Part shown: piece by piece, positions 56,626 to 64,000 of the stretch | Layout: each line of letters begins with the position of its first letter | How positions within the stretch are numbered: the stretch's first letter is position 1 | Assembly (NCBI RefSeq): GCF_001435585.1 | Contig: NZ_AZEC01000013.1 | Span: 1 to 64,000, forward strand | Source: Schleiferilactobacillus perolens DSM 12744 | Lineage (GTDB): Bacteria; Bacillota; Bacilli; Lactobacillales; Lactobacillaceae | Length of the DNA stretch: 64,000 bases | Reading direction: 5' to 3' | Position numbers and translations under genes: made by a program | The notes under the pieces: model-generated | Told to the model about the DNA's origin: nothing | The model's database searches: none | Seen by the model: the letters and a program-made list of their open reading frames with translations, nothing else

Positions 56626-58494
56626 TCAATCATCAATGATGATGACATCCTGACGCAGACCAATCTGGAAGCGCAGAATCATGGCAATGTTCAGTGCCAG
56701 GGTAATCAAGAGCATAATCCATAAATCACTCGTAATGCTTTGGTGGGTGGAAATCACCGCCCGTAAAGCGTTGATTAGATATGTCATCGGCAGCCAGGCG
56801 TTCAGAGACTGAGCAAAGTGGTTCACCAGGAAGGTGGGATACAAACCACCCGACGAGGCGAGCTGCAAAACCAAGACAATGGACACCAGCCAAGTCCCAA
56901 AGCCGCCGAGCATTAGGCGTAGACAAAAGATTAATGAGACAAACAGCCATGACCCCAATAAAATGACCAGGAAGAACAGGCCGTGATTGCCTACTTGCAA
57001 ATGGTTGCCCTGCATCAGGGAACCGTAGAGCAGTGCTGCTTGCAGCAAACCCACCAGGCCGACGACAGAGGCTTTGCTGCCCCACCAGGTCAAGGCGTGT
57101 TTTGGTTTTTGATGGGGTAGGAAGGCTTCGTACATGGTGCCTAACGCAATGCCGCCCACGTAGAGGCCGATGGCAATAGCAAAGGGAGCCATGCCTGTGC
57201 CGTTATTAGGAATCTTAGCAATGTCGCTGGTCACTTCTTTAACCGGGGCGGCCATGGCCTGGGCGTTGGCTGAGGCTGTGTGAATGATCTGCAACTTTTG
57301 CGCACCCGTTGCTAAACTGGCGGCTAATGTTTGAGAGCCCGCCAATATTTTTTGGGTTCCTTGGGTTAAGCTGTCGGTCCCTGTGGTCAGTTTAGCCGTC
57401 CCCGCTTGCAGGGCGGGTAAGTTGGCCAACATAGTCTGCAAACCGGTACCAATTTGGTGATTGGCAGCGGTGAGAGATTGGGTCCCTTGGCCAAGATCCG
57501 TCAATCCTTGCTGCACCCGTTGACTACCGCCAGCCAGCGCCTGGGTACCAGCCACACTAGTTGTACTGCCAGCCGTGACACTTTGCAGGCCACTAATCAG
57601 TGCGTTCATTTCCTTTACTAAAGCCACTTGATCGGGATGCGCAGCCGTCAGCTGTTTCTGAATCGCCCCCGCCAGGGCCGTCAATTTCGTTGTTCCAGCG
57701 GTCAGTTGGGGAGAACGACGGGCTAGTTGTGCGAGTCCAGTCGTAATTTGCTGCATGGCGGTTTGCAGACTTTGATCACCGGTGCCGAGTTTGGTGAAAC
57801 CTGTCCCCATGGCCTGATTGCCGGCCGCCAGCTTCTGATTACCAGCGATGACAGTGTTAATCCCTGTGATCATGGCTTGTAGCCCGTTGTGCAACTGGGT
57901 TTCACCGGTGAGCAGATTAGTCGACCCCTGGGCTAAGGCAGCACCGCCCGTTGCGGCTTGGTGCATGCCCGTTCCGGCACTGCCCACTGCTTTCAATACA
58001 ATACCAGCGTACAACTTGGTTACCTGCGTGGAGACCTTACCCTTGATCGCCGTCGCCGCACCGCTGGTCATCTTGGACACGATGAAATTTTGGCCTGAAT
58101 TGAACCGGAAATACAGTGGCATGGTTTTGGGATGTGCCCCTAAGATTGTGGTGGCATCTTTGGAGAAATGCTTCGGCACCGTCAGCACCATATAATAGTG
58201 CCCGGCCTTTAACTGGTGGGCTGCCTTTGCCGCGGATACATGATGAAAGTCCAGAGAGTCAGAATGGACCAGATTCCTCGTCAGGTTTTGACCAATAGCG
58301 ATGTGTTTACCCTGGTAGTTCACTGGTTGGTCGTGGTTAACAATAGCCACAGGCAAATCGGCCATTTTGCCATACGTATTCCACATCGAGGATAGATAGA
58401 TGAAACAGTAGATGGCCGGAATCATGGCAATCGCCACGAGGACGACCAGCACCATTTTGTGGGTGATCAGATATTTCCATTCACTCTTCAACAT
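56626..58494 (-). CDS. YhgE/Pip-family membrane protein
   Basis: A 622-aa protein: one N-terminal helix (MVLVVLVAIAMIPAIYCFIY), a large extracellular region, and about five C-terminal helices. The extracellular part (about 190-400) is a long heptad-like repeat of the form L-x2-G-x3-L-x2-G (GTAKLTTGTDSLTQGTQKIL). In Lactococcus the relative Pip is the phage c2 receptor; relatives also belong to type VII-secretion EsaA-like proteins. Operon with CDF and TetR genes. RBS GAAAGGCGG. Confidence 0.88.
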   Translation of the reverse strand: MLKSEWKYLITHKMVLVVLVAIAMIPAIYCFIYLSSMWNTYGKMADLPVAIVNHDQPVNYQGKHIAIGQNLTRNLVHSDSLDFHHVSAAKAAHQLKAGHYYMVLTVPKHFSKDATTILGAHPKTMPLYFRFNSGQNFIVSKMTSGAATAIKGKVSTQVTKLYAGIVLKAVGSAGTGMHQAATGGAALAQGSTNLLTGETQLHNGLQAMITGINTVIAGNQKLAAGNQAMGTGFTKLGTGDQSLQTAMQQITTGLAQLARRSPQLTAGTTKLTALAGAIQKQLTAAHPDQVALVKEMNALISGLQSVTAGSTTSVAGTQALAGGSQRVQQGLTDLGQGTQSLTAANHQIGTGLQTMLANLPALQAGTAKLTTGTDSLTQGTQKILAGSQTLAASLATGAQKLQIIHTASANAQAMAAPVKEVTSDIAKIPNNGTGMAPFAIAIGLYVGGIALGTMYEAFLPHQKPKHALTWWGSKASVVGLVGLLQAALLYGSLMQGNHLQVGNHGLFFLVILLGSWLFVSLIFCLRLMLGGFGTWLVSIVLVLQLASSGGLYPTFLVNHFAQSLNAWLPMTYLINALRAVISTHQSITSDLWIMLLITLALNIAMILRFQIGLRQDVIIIDD

Positions 58495-58701
58495 TTTGAT
58501 TACCGCCTTTCAAATTGACGCATTGTTCATTTGCAAGAATAGGCGGGTTGCGTTGAGAGAACAATGGACAATTGAGGCGAGACTGTGCAGTTGAAAGGGG
58601 GATTGTTGAGCGATTTTTGAACTTGAAGAGATGTGGTGCAGTCAATAGGTCAGTAGACACATGGTGCTTGGTGTGCATTTAGAAATTTTTCTAAATATAA
58701 G

Positions 58702-58735
58702 AAAAGAGCCATGCCTAGCAGCACAGCTCTTGGTC
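58702..58735 (-). terminator. Terminator of the GAPDH gene
   Basis: On the minus strand AAGAGCTGTGC pairs with GCATGGCTCTT, followed by TTCTTAT. Confidence 0.8.
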
Positions 58736-58753
58736 AGTATCTAGAACAATCAA

Positions 58754-59776
58754 TTACAGACGGGCAAACTTCAGCAGCGTCCGAATCATTTGGCAGGTAA
58801 AGCCGTACTCGTTATCATACCAAGCCACCGTCTTCACCAGTTGCTGATCTCCAGCCGTGACGATGCTGGTTTGCGTGGGATCGAAAATCGATCCATATGT
58901 GGTATTGATCACATCGCTGGAGACAATTTCATCCGCATTCCAGCCGAAACTGGGATTGTTCTCCGTGTAAGGACGGATCGCCGCATTGACTTGGTCAGCG
59001 GTCAGTGCCGGCGTGTGCAGCATGGTCACCAGTTCGGTCAAAGAACCGTCTGCGACAGGAACCCGTTGGGCGTGGCCCTGTAATTTGCCATTGAGTTGGG
59101 GCAGGACTAAGCCGATCGCTTTAGCCGCGCCGGAAGAGTGGGGAATGGTGTTTACGGCCGCCGAGCGGGCCGCCCGCAAGTTTCCGCCGCGCACTGGCCC
59201 ATCCAGCAGCATTTGGGTAGATGTGTAGGCGTGGACGGTGGTCATGGTCCCGGCGATGATACCAAATTCCTTGTCCAAGGCGGCGGCCATCGGCGCCAAG
59301 CAATTCGTGGTGCAGGAACCTGCGGACACGATCGTATCATCGGCGGTGAGGATATTGTCGTTCACGTGATAAACGATAGTCTTCAGATCATTTCCCGCGG
59401 GTGCTGAAATCAAAACTCGTTTGACGCCGGCTTGCAAATGTGCCTGGGCTTTGGTTTTCGAGGTATAAAAGCCGGTGCATTCTAACACGAAATCCACACC
59501 GTCATTTTTCACCCAAGGCAAGCGCGCTGCATCCGGTTCAGCATATACCGTAAAGGATTGGCCACCCACAATCAAAGCGTGATCCGTGGCACTCACTTCT
59601 TCAGGTAAAACACCATGGGTCGAATCGTATTTCAACAAATGTGCCAACATTGCCGGCGAAGTGAGATCGTTAATCGCCACCACCTGAATATCGGTTTTCC
59701 CCTGTAGGGCTAAAATACGCCGAAATGCGAGCCGCCCAATTCGTCCGAAACCATTAATACCAATTTTAACTGTCAT
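58754..59776 (-). CDS. gap: Glyceraldehyde-3-phosphate dehydrogenase (type I), stand-alone
   Basis: A 340-aa enzyme: NAD-binding start [19 protein letters not shown], catalytic Cys in [12 protein letters not shown] (about 154) and His in TTVHAYT (about 180). It converts glyceraldehyde-3-P to 1,3-bisphosphoglycerate in glycolysis. It is not in the usual cggR-gap-pgk-tpi operon: it has its own AGGAGGA RBS and terminator and faces an XRE regulator. It may be a second GAPDH (anabolic or stress type) or the only one relocated; the window cannot decide. Confidence 0.9.
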   Translation of the reverse strand: MTVKIGINGFGRIGRLAFRRILALQGKTDIQVVAINDLTSPAMLAHLLKYDSTHGVLPEEVSATDHALIVGGQSFTVYAEPDAARLPWVKNDGVDFVLECTGFYTSKTKAQAHLQAGVKRVLISAPAGNDLKTIVYHVNDNILTADDTIVSAGSCTTNCLAPMAAALDKEFGIIAGTMTTVHAYTSTQMLLDGPVRGGNLRAARSAAVNTIPHSSGAAKAIGLVLPQLNGKLQGHAQRVPVADGSLTELVTMLHTPALTADQVNAAIRPYTENNPSFGWNADEIVSSDVINTTYGSIFDPTQTSIVTAGDQQLVKTVAWYDNEYGFTCQMIRTLLKFARL

Positions 59777-59860
59777 CCAGTATTCCTCCTAGTCGTGATA
59801 TACTAATTTCAATCAACAAGGTGAGTATGACCGCTTTAGCGAACGGGAAGAAGAGGCGGT

Positions 59861-59874
59861 TTATCCTAGGATAA
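59861..59874. promoter_or_regulatory. Palindrome between gap and the XRE regulator
   Basis: TTATCCTAGGATAA is a perfect 14-bp palindrome 26 bases before the regulator's ATG, a likely operator for the regulator next to it. Confidence 0.55.
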
Positions 59875-59899
59875 GGTATCCCGGTTTGGAGGAGTCCGT

Positions 59900-60700
59900 A
59901 TGAACGAAAAAGTACTCGGCCATTTTTTGCGGTATAAACGGTTAACGGCGAACCCGGCCGCTTTTGGTATCGTGCGGGGACCGCATCGGCGTACCAGCGG
60001 GCTGCGACGGGAAGAAGTGGCCGAGCGGGCGCATGTCAGTGTGGATTGGTATGCCCGGATTGAGCAGGGCCGGCGAGACAGCAATCCATCTCCAGAAGTG
60101 TTGGCTGCTCTGGGACAAGCCCTCCAGCTCAAACCGGCCGAGCTGAATTATGCGTTTAATTTAATTGGTCAACGACCCACAACGCCGTCGGAGCTGGGTA
60201 TCAGTGACGGGCTTAAAGGCTTCTTACAAGCCCAGGGGCGGCATCCTGCTTATATCATGGATCGAAACTTTACGCTCGTGGCATGGAATGACGCTTATAC
60301 GCAAATTTATGGCGATCGGACCGGTCAAAGCACACTGCGCCGCAATGCCGTGTGGCGCGTCTTTCATGATCCATTTTTACGGACCCACGTGAATGACTGG
60401 CGGGAGATGGCCCATTGGCAAGTGGCCCGCTTTCGCCAAATTTACAGCACTGCGGCTGATTCGCCTTTTCTTTTTCAAGTCTTCACCGCGATCAAAGAAG
60501 ATCCGGTTTTCCATGAAGCGTGGGACCAATTGGCTGTGGCCGATCCCGATGAGCAATATTTCTTCGTGGACGCCCCAGATATTGGCGAACTCTATTTTGT
60601 CGAAACCACTTTGCAGACGACAACCGGGACGTATTATGTCGCCATTCAAAATAGCGGTGATACGGACACCGAGAAAAAATTGACCCAGCAAGGAGACTAA
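59900..60700 (+). CDS. XRE regulator with MmyB-like ligand-binding domain
   Basis: A 266-aa protein: RRTSGLRREEVAERAHVSVD then WYARIEQGRRD is the distinctive HTH of the MmyB/actinobacterial-type family; the C-terminal part (AYIMDRNFTLVAWNDAYTQI ... YFVETTLQTTTGTYYVAIQN) is the PAS-like MmyB ligand-binding domain. It heads an apparent operon with GNAT, S66 peptidase and M50 protease genes and probably controls it. RBS GGAGGAG. Confidence 0.88.
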   Translation: MNEKVLGHFLRYKRLTANPAAFGIVRGPHRRTSGLRREEVAERAHVSVDWYARIEQGRRDSNPSPEVLAALGQALQLKPAELNYAFNLIGQRPTTPSELGISDGLKGFLQAQGRHPAYIMDRNFTLVAWNDAYTQIYGDRTGQSTLRRNAVWRVFHDPFLRTHVNDWREMAHWQVARFRQIYSTAADSPFLFQVFTAIKEDPVFHEAWDQLAVADPDEQYFFVDAPDIGELYFVETTLQTTTGTYYVAIQNSGDTDTEKKLTQQGD

Positions 60701-60702
60701 CC

Positions 60703-61218
60703 ATGACAGTGACGATTCGACCTTTACAAGAGACTGATATTCCCCCACTTTGGCAAATTGCGTACGGCCAAGCCCATGAAGAATGGCAGAATTGGAACGG
60801 GCCGTATTTCCACGACAAACCGATGACGGAAGAAGAAATGCGGGCCTGGGCGGGGGATCACTTCAAAAATGGCATCTTTGTAAATGGCCAGCCAGTTGGG
60901 GCGGTGTTTGCCTACTACGAGGACGGCCAAATGAAACGCTGGCTGGACATCGGCATCGTCATTTATGCAGATGATGAGTGGGGCCAGGGTATTGGTACGA
61001 CGGCTCTACGGTTGTGGCTGACGAAAGTATTCAGCATGACCGACTTGCCCCATATCGGGCTGACGACTTGGTCCGGAAATCAGCGGATGATGCGGTCGGC
61101 GGAAAAATTGGGGATGCAAAAAGAAGCCCAAGTGCGGCAAGTCCGTTACTGGCAGAACCGGTACTGGGATTCGGTCAAATATGGGATATTGCGTGAAGAA
61201 TGGGAACATCAACAATAA
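60703..61218 (+). CDS. GNAT-family N-acetyltransferase (RimJ-like)
   Basis: A 171-aa acetyltransferase: IVIYADDEWGQGIGTTALRL (about 86-105) is the acetyl-CoA loop, and GLTTWSGNQRMMRSAEKLGM then QKEAQVRQVRYW is the typical C-terminus of RimJ/MccE-type members. ATG 60703 follows the XRE stop by two bases, within a shared AAGGAGA. Next to an MccF-like peptidase gene it may take part in self-protection or detoxification, but the substrate is unknown. Confidence 0.87.
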   Translation: MTVTIRPLQETDIPPLWQIAYGQAHEEWQNWNGPYFHDKPMTEEEMRAWAGDHFKNGIFVNGQPVGAVFAYYEDGQMKRWLDIGIVIYADDEWGQGIGTTALRLWLTKVFSMTDLPHIGLTTWSGNQRMMRSAEKLGMQKEAQVRQVRYWQNRYWDSVKYGILREEWEHQQ

Positions 61219-61236
61219 GACGAGGAGGATATTGCC

Positions 61237-62325
61237 ATGTTAAACAAACCCCAACAATTACACCGCGGCGATCAAGTTGCCATTGTCAGTCTTTCCAGCG
61301 GCATTTTAGGCGAACCCTTCGCCGCCCATCAGCGCCGCTTAGCCGAGCACCGAATGCAAGAGTTTGGCTTGACCCCGGTTTACATGCCCAACGCCCTGCG
61401 CGGTTTGGACTATTTGGCCGCTCATCCAGAGGCTCGGGCCGCAGATCTGAAGACGGCGTTTTTAGATCCAACCATTAAGGGAGTTTTCTGCACCATTGGC
61501 GGTGATGATACGTATCGGTTGCTGCCGTATTTGTTAATGGATGATGAATTTATCCAGGCGGTTCAAAACCATCCAAAACTGTTCTCGGGTTTTTCAGATA
61601 CGACGATCAATCATTTGATGTTCTACAAATTGGGGATGCAAAGTTTCTACGGTCCTAACGTTCTGAATGACTGGGCCGAACTGGGACCGACTTTGCTGCC
61701 GTACACAAAACAAACGTTGGAACATTATTTTGCTAATCCGGCTAGGACGGTGATCCCTGCCAGTGGGGTCTGGTACGAAGAACGAACCGACTTTTCTCAG
61801 GCGGCGGTGGGCACACCGCGGATTAGTCATCCAGAAACCCGTGGTTATGAAGTGCTGCGGGGCAGCGGCCAGGTACAGGGCCGGTTACTGGGCGGCTGCT
61901 TGGATAGTTTGAATGATATCTTAACCACCATGCGCTACCCCGATGAAGCCCGGACCATTGCGGCGTACGAAATTTTCCCTGATGTCCATGCGTGGCAGGA
62001 CAAGATTCTATTTATTGAAACAAGTGAAGAGCGCCCAGCCCCCACACTGTATCACCAGATGCTGGCCAAGTTGGCTGAACAGGGCGTGTTGGCGGCTGTG
62101 GCAGGAATTATTGCCGGGAAACCCCAGAACGAAGTGTTTTATACGGAGTACAAAAAGATCTTGTACGATGTCACAGCGCCGTACGAGACCCCGATTTTGT
62201 TTAACGTGAACTTTGGCCATGCTTATCCCCGGACCGCTTTACCGTATGGGGCAATGGCGAAAATTGATTTGGATCAGCGCCAGTTGAGTGTTGAAGAGCC
62301 GTTTTTCAAGGGAAACACGATATGA
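61237..62325 (+). CDS. S66-family LD-carboxypeptidase/MccF-like peptidase
   Basis: A 362-aa protein with the S66 fold: GDQVAIVSLSSGILGEPF start, IGGDDTYRLLPYL, nucleophile Ser120 in GFSDTT, RLLGGCLDSL, and a late FGHAYP with the catalytic His. S66 enzymes are either murein LD-carboxypeptidases or MccF-type serine peptidases that cleave microcin-C-like aminoacyl nucleotides. There is no signal peptide and the GFSDTT/GHAYP layout is of the MccF branch. Overlaps the M50 gene by 4 bases; RBS GAGGAGG. Confidence 0.87.
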   Translation: MLNKPQQLHRGDQVAIVSLSSGILGEPFAAHQRRLAEHRMQEFGLTPVYMPNALRGLDYLAAHPEARAADLKTAFLDPTIKGVFCTIGGDDTYRLLPYLLMDDEFIQAVQNHPKLFSGFSDTTINHLMFYKLGMQSFYGPNVLNDWAELGPTLLPYTKQTLEHYFANPARTVIPASGVWYEERTDFSQAAVGTPRISHPETRGYEVLRGSGQVQGRLLGGCLDSLNDILTTMRYPDEARTIAAYEIFPDVHAWQDKILFIETSEERPAPTLYHQMLAKLAEQGVLAAVAGIIAGKPQNEVFYTEYKKILYDVTAPYETPILFNVNFGHAYPRTALPYGAMAKIDLDQRQLSVEEPFFKGNTI

Positions 62326-63356
62326 AAGAACTGATTGATACTGCGACTGGGTCAGGAATCAACACGATCATGGCGGCCATGACAGGTCGTCCATCTTGGG
62401 CCACATACGCGCTTTTGTTTATTGTTTTTGTCGGCACTATTCCGATCCAAATAGTAGTCCATGAAGCGGGGCACGTCATATTTGGTTGGCTGACGGGGTA
62501 CCGGTTGGTCAGCATCCGTCTGGGCAGTCTTGTTTATTTCAAAACAGACGCGGGGTGGCGCTTTGGCCGGCAGAAAATCGCCGGTACTGGCGGTCAGGCC
62601 CTGATGCGGCCGCCAGACAAAAGCCCTTTACCCTACCGGTTATATTTATGCGGCGGGCTTTTGAGCAATGGCGTTTTCACGATTATCGGTGGCATCGCAC
62701 TTTCTCCCTGGCGGGTAATGGCGATATGGTGGGTGCTTGCCAGTGTTGCACTGATTTTGATGAATGGCATTCCGGCAGGCTTCAATGATGCCCAGGCATT
62801 GCGCATTGTTCACCGTGAACCCGGGAATCAGCAACTGCTGGCGATTCAGTTGACGGCTAATGCGTTACTGATGGCAGGCTATCGGTATGCTGATTTACCG
62901 AAAACATTATATAGACCGGTGAGGACGAAACAGCGGACATATTTTAATGATTTCCAACTCTTCCTGGAAGCCGCGTACGATCAAGAAATGGGAAATTACG
63001 CACAGGCGGCAGAAATCCTTCAGACTGCTTTTGAGGATGATCAAGAAATGGTGCCGATCTACGCCGCCGAATTGAAGCAGCAATTACTATTGATGCTATT
63101 GCTGAGTGATCCGCAAAACTCACTCATCCCCGAACTTTGGGCGGATGTCTCACAACAAGCTGGCGCACACCAGCGCCAACGGCTGATTATTCAGGCAGTC
63201 TACGCGTGGTATATCAATCATGATGGCGACCAAGCCAAAGAGGCACTCGCCAAGGCCCAAAAATTACCGGCGGAACCAATCCGGGCGGATCAGGAAATCT
63301 TTACGCGGTTTAATGAGCAATTAACCGCGGATATTAACAAAGAAACGACAGCGTGA
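62322..63356 (+). CDS. M50-family membrane metalloprotease with C-terminal helical domain
   Basis: A 344-aa protein. The zinc motif HEAGH (47-51) lies in a membrane helix (TIPIQIVVHEAGHVIFGWLT), as in site-2-type proteases; further helices follow to about 175. The last 160 residues are soluble, helical and TPR-like (YDQEMGNYAQAAEILQTAFE). The second M50 motif (NxxPxxxxDG) is replaced by GIPAGFNDAQ (about 152-161), keeping an Asp as third ligand. Last gene of the XRE/GNAT/S66/M50 operon. Confidence 0.82.
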   Translation: MKELIDTATGSGINTIMAAMTGRPSWATYALLFIVFVGTIPIQIVVHEAGHVIFGWLTGYRLVSIRLGSLVYFKTDAGWRFGRQKIAGTGGQALMRPPDKSPLPYRLYLCGGLLSNGVFTIIGGIALSPWRVMAIWWVLASVALILMNGIPAGFNDAQALRIVHREPGNQQLLAIQLTANALLMAGYRYADLPKTLYRPVRTKQRTYFNDFQLFLEAAYDQEMGNYAQAAEILQTAFEDDQEMVPIYAAELKQQLLLMLLLSDPQNSLIPELWADVSQQAGAHQRQRLIIQAVYAWYINHDGDQAKEALAKAQKLPAEPIRADQEIFTRFNEQLTADINKETTA

Positions 63357-63370
63357 ACGCTTGGAGACCA

Positions 63371-63405
63371 CAAAAAAGCTGCCCAACCATATCGGCTGAA
63401 CAGCT
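63371..63405 (-). terminator. Terminator of efp
   Basis: On the minus strand AGCTGTTCAGCC pairs with GGTTGGGCAGCT (several wobbles) and is followed by TTTTT. Confidence 0.75.
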
Positions 63406-63418
63406 GTCATCTCTAAAA

Positions 63419-63982
63419 TTAGTTTTGAGCCCGAGACTTGTATTCGCCATTGGCGGTATTGATCGTCAAGGTTTCACCAGTCTGAATGAAGTCGGGGACT
63501 TGGACAACCAAGCCAGTTTCCATTGTCGCCGGCTTGCCGCCGCTAGCCGCCGTGGCGCCTTTGATCCCCGGCGTGGTCTCAGTGACCTTCAAATCCACCG
63601 TACTCGGCAGATCCAGGCTGATCAATTCGCCCTCGAAGAATTCCAATTGCACCTGCATGTTGGGTACCAGGTATTTCACTTCTTCAGAAATGTGATCGAG
63701 GGGTAATTCGTATTGATCATACGTATCGGTATCCATGAAGTAAGCCGTTTGGTCTTGGGTATACAGATATTGGGCGTTTTTGTGGTCCATTTCTGCTAAG
63801 TCCACTTTTTCCGTCGGCCGCATGGTGGTTTGCACAATGGCGCCAGTGCGCACGTCATTCAAGCGCATCTGCATGACCGTGTTACCTTTACCTGGCTTAT
63901 GGTGGTTCGTTTCCAATACTTTGATCAGTTTGCCGTCTTTTTGAAAAACATTGCCGGCCTTTAAATTAATTGCGTCTGTCAT
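63419..63982 (-). CDS. efp: Translation elongation factor P
   Basis: A 187-aa protein of the usual three-domain EF-P length. The KOW-like domain I carries the modification loop HHKPGKGNTV with Lys at the tip (about 32); domains II/III end SLDLPSTVDLKVTETTPGIK and ATMETGLVVQVPDFIQTGET, the EF-P C-terminal signature. It relieves ribosome stalling at polyproline. The RBS GGAGAAC lies at the window edge. Confidence 0.93.
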   Translation of the reverse strand: MTDAINLKAGNVFQKDGKLIKVLETNHHKPGKGNTVMQMRLNDVRTGAIVQTTMRPTEKVDLAEMDHKNAQYLYTQDQTAYFMDTDTYDQYELPLDHISEEVKYLVPNMQVQLEFFEGELISLDLPSTVDLKVTETTPGIKGATAASGGKPATMETGLVVQVPDFIQTGETLTINTANGEYKSRAQN

Positions 63983-64000
63983 TGTCTCGTTCTCCTTTAA

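Overview
The window looks like a chromosome segment of a lactobacillus. Three things point there: Gram-positive gene content (WxL/DUF916 cell-surface clusters, a GlcNAc-type PTS EIICB, an ECF-type vitamin transporter, a Pip/YhgE protein), strong AGGAGG-type ribosome binding sites with frequent GTG/TTG starts, and a base composition near 50% GC. Content and composition would suit the Schleiferilactobacillus/Lacticaseibacillus side of Lactobacillaceae, but that placement is inference. No rRNA, tRNA, CRISPR array or replication origin was seen.

Layout. 0-2.2 kb: the 3' end of a TnpB transposon gene, abutting an ABC permease/ATPase pair of the TrpXYZ-like type that has no binding-protein gene in view. 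2.3-5.1 kb: a lipoprotein, a TSUP exporter and very small ORFs. 5.1-10.2 kb: two sugar-metabolism blocks with their own regulators: a Gfo/Idh oxidoreductase plus a ribose-5-phosphate-isomerase-like gene facing an RpiR regulator, and a LacI regulator facing a sorbitol-type dehydrogenase. 11-14 kb: a four-gene XRE / PLDc_N / ABC ATPase / permease operon. 14.2-17.1 kb: esterase, flavodoxin-fold reductase, small protein and SGNH esterase. 17.5-20.7 kb: an electrophile/quinone detoxification set (PNPOx-like, ring-cleavage dioxygenase, MhqD-like hydrolase, quinone reductase). 21-22.5 kb: membrane protein and MFS pump.

22.6-30.3 kb holds two tandem, paralogous four-gene surface clusters (short WxL, DUF916, small membrane-anchored protein, long WxL); the second DUF916 copy is frameshifted in its signal peptide. 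30.3-37.6 kb: TetR/TSUP pair, a truncated MFS gene, a lipoprotein, an SDR, and a TetR-controlled ABC exporter operon with two clear operators. 37.8-40.0 kb is an accessory, AT-richer patch: orphan YefM antitoxin, an hsdS fragment with a 17-bp tandem repeat, and a secreted glycine-zipper protein followed by a small membrane protein, which is the best bacteriocin/immunity-like candidate here. 40.2-48.5 kb: phospho-beta-glucosidase, a pyridoxal kinase/SDR/ECF-S block (vitamin B6 salvage), an AbiE toxin-antitoxin pair, HAD phosphatase, Nudix, DeoR regulator and a stand-alone BRCT protein. 49-54.9 kb: PTS transporter, an unknown 379-aa protein, DUF2316, GNAT, a serine hydrolase and an AbrB-membrane fusion. 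55-64 kb: TetR/CDF/YhgE, GAPDH, an XRE/GNAT/MccF-like/M50 operon and efp.

The most unusual non-coding signal is a dispersed palindromic element (five copies or fragments near 2.27, 10.85, 17.27, 47.96 and 50.55 kb). Two full-length copies of about 175 bp share a conserved core, and one of their stems has changed sequence in both arms while keeping perfect pairing (covariation), which argues for a selected structure. All functional calls come from reading motifs and context; no database search was possible.
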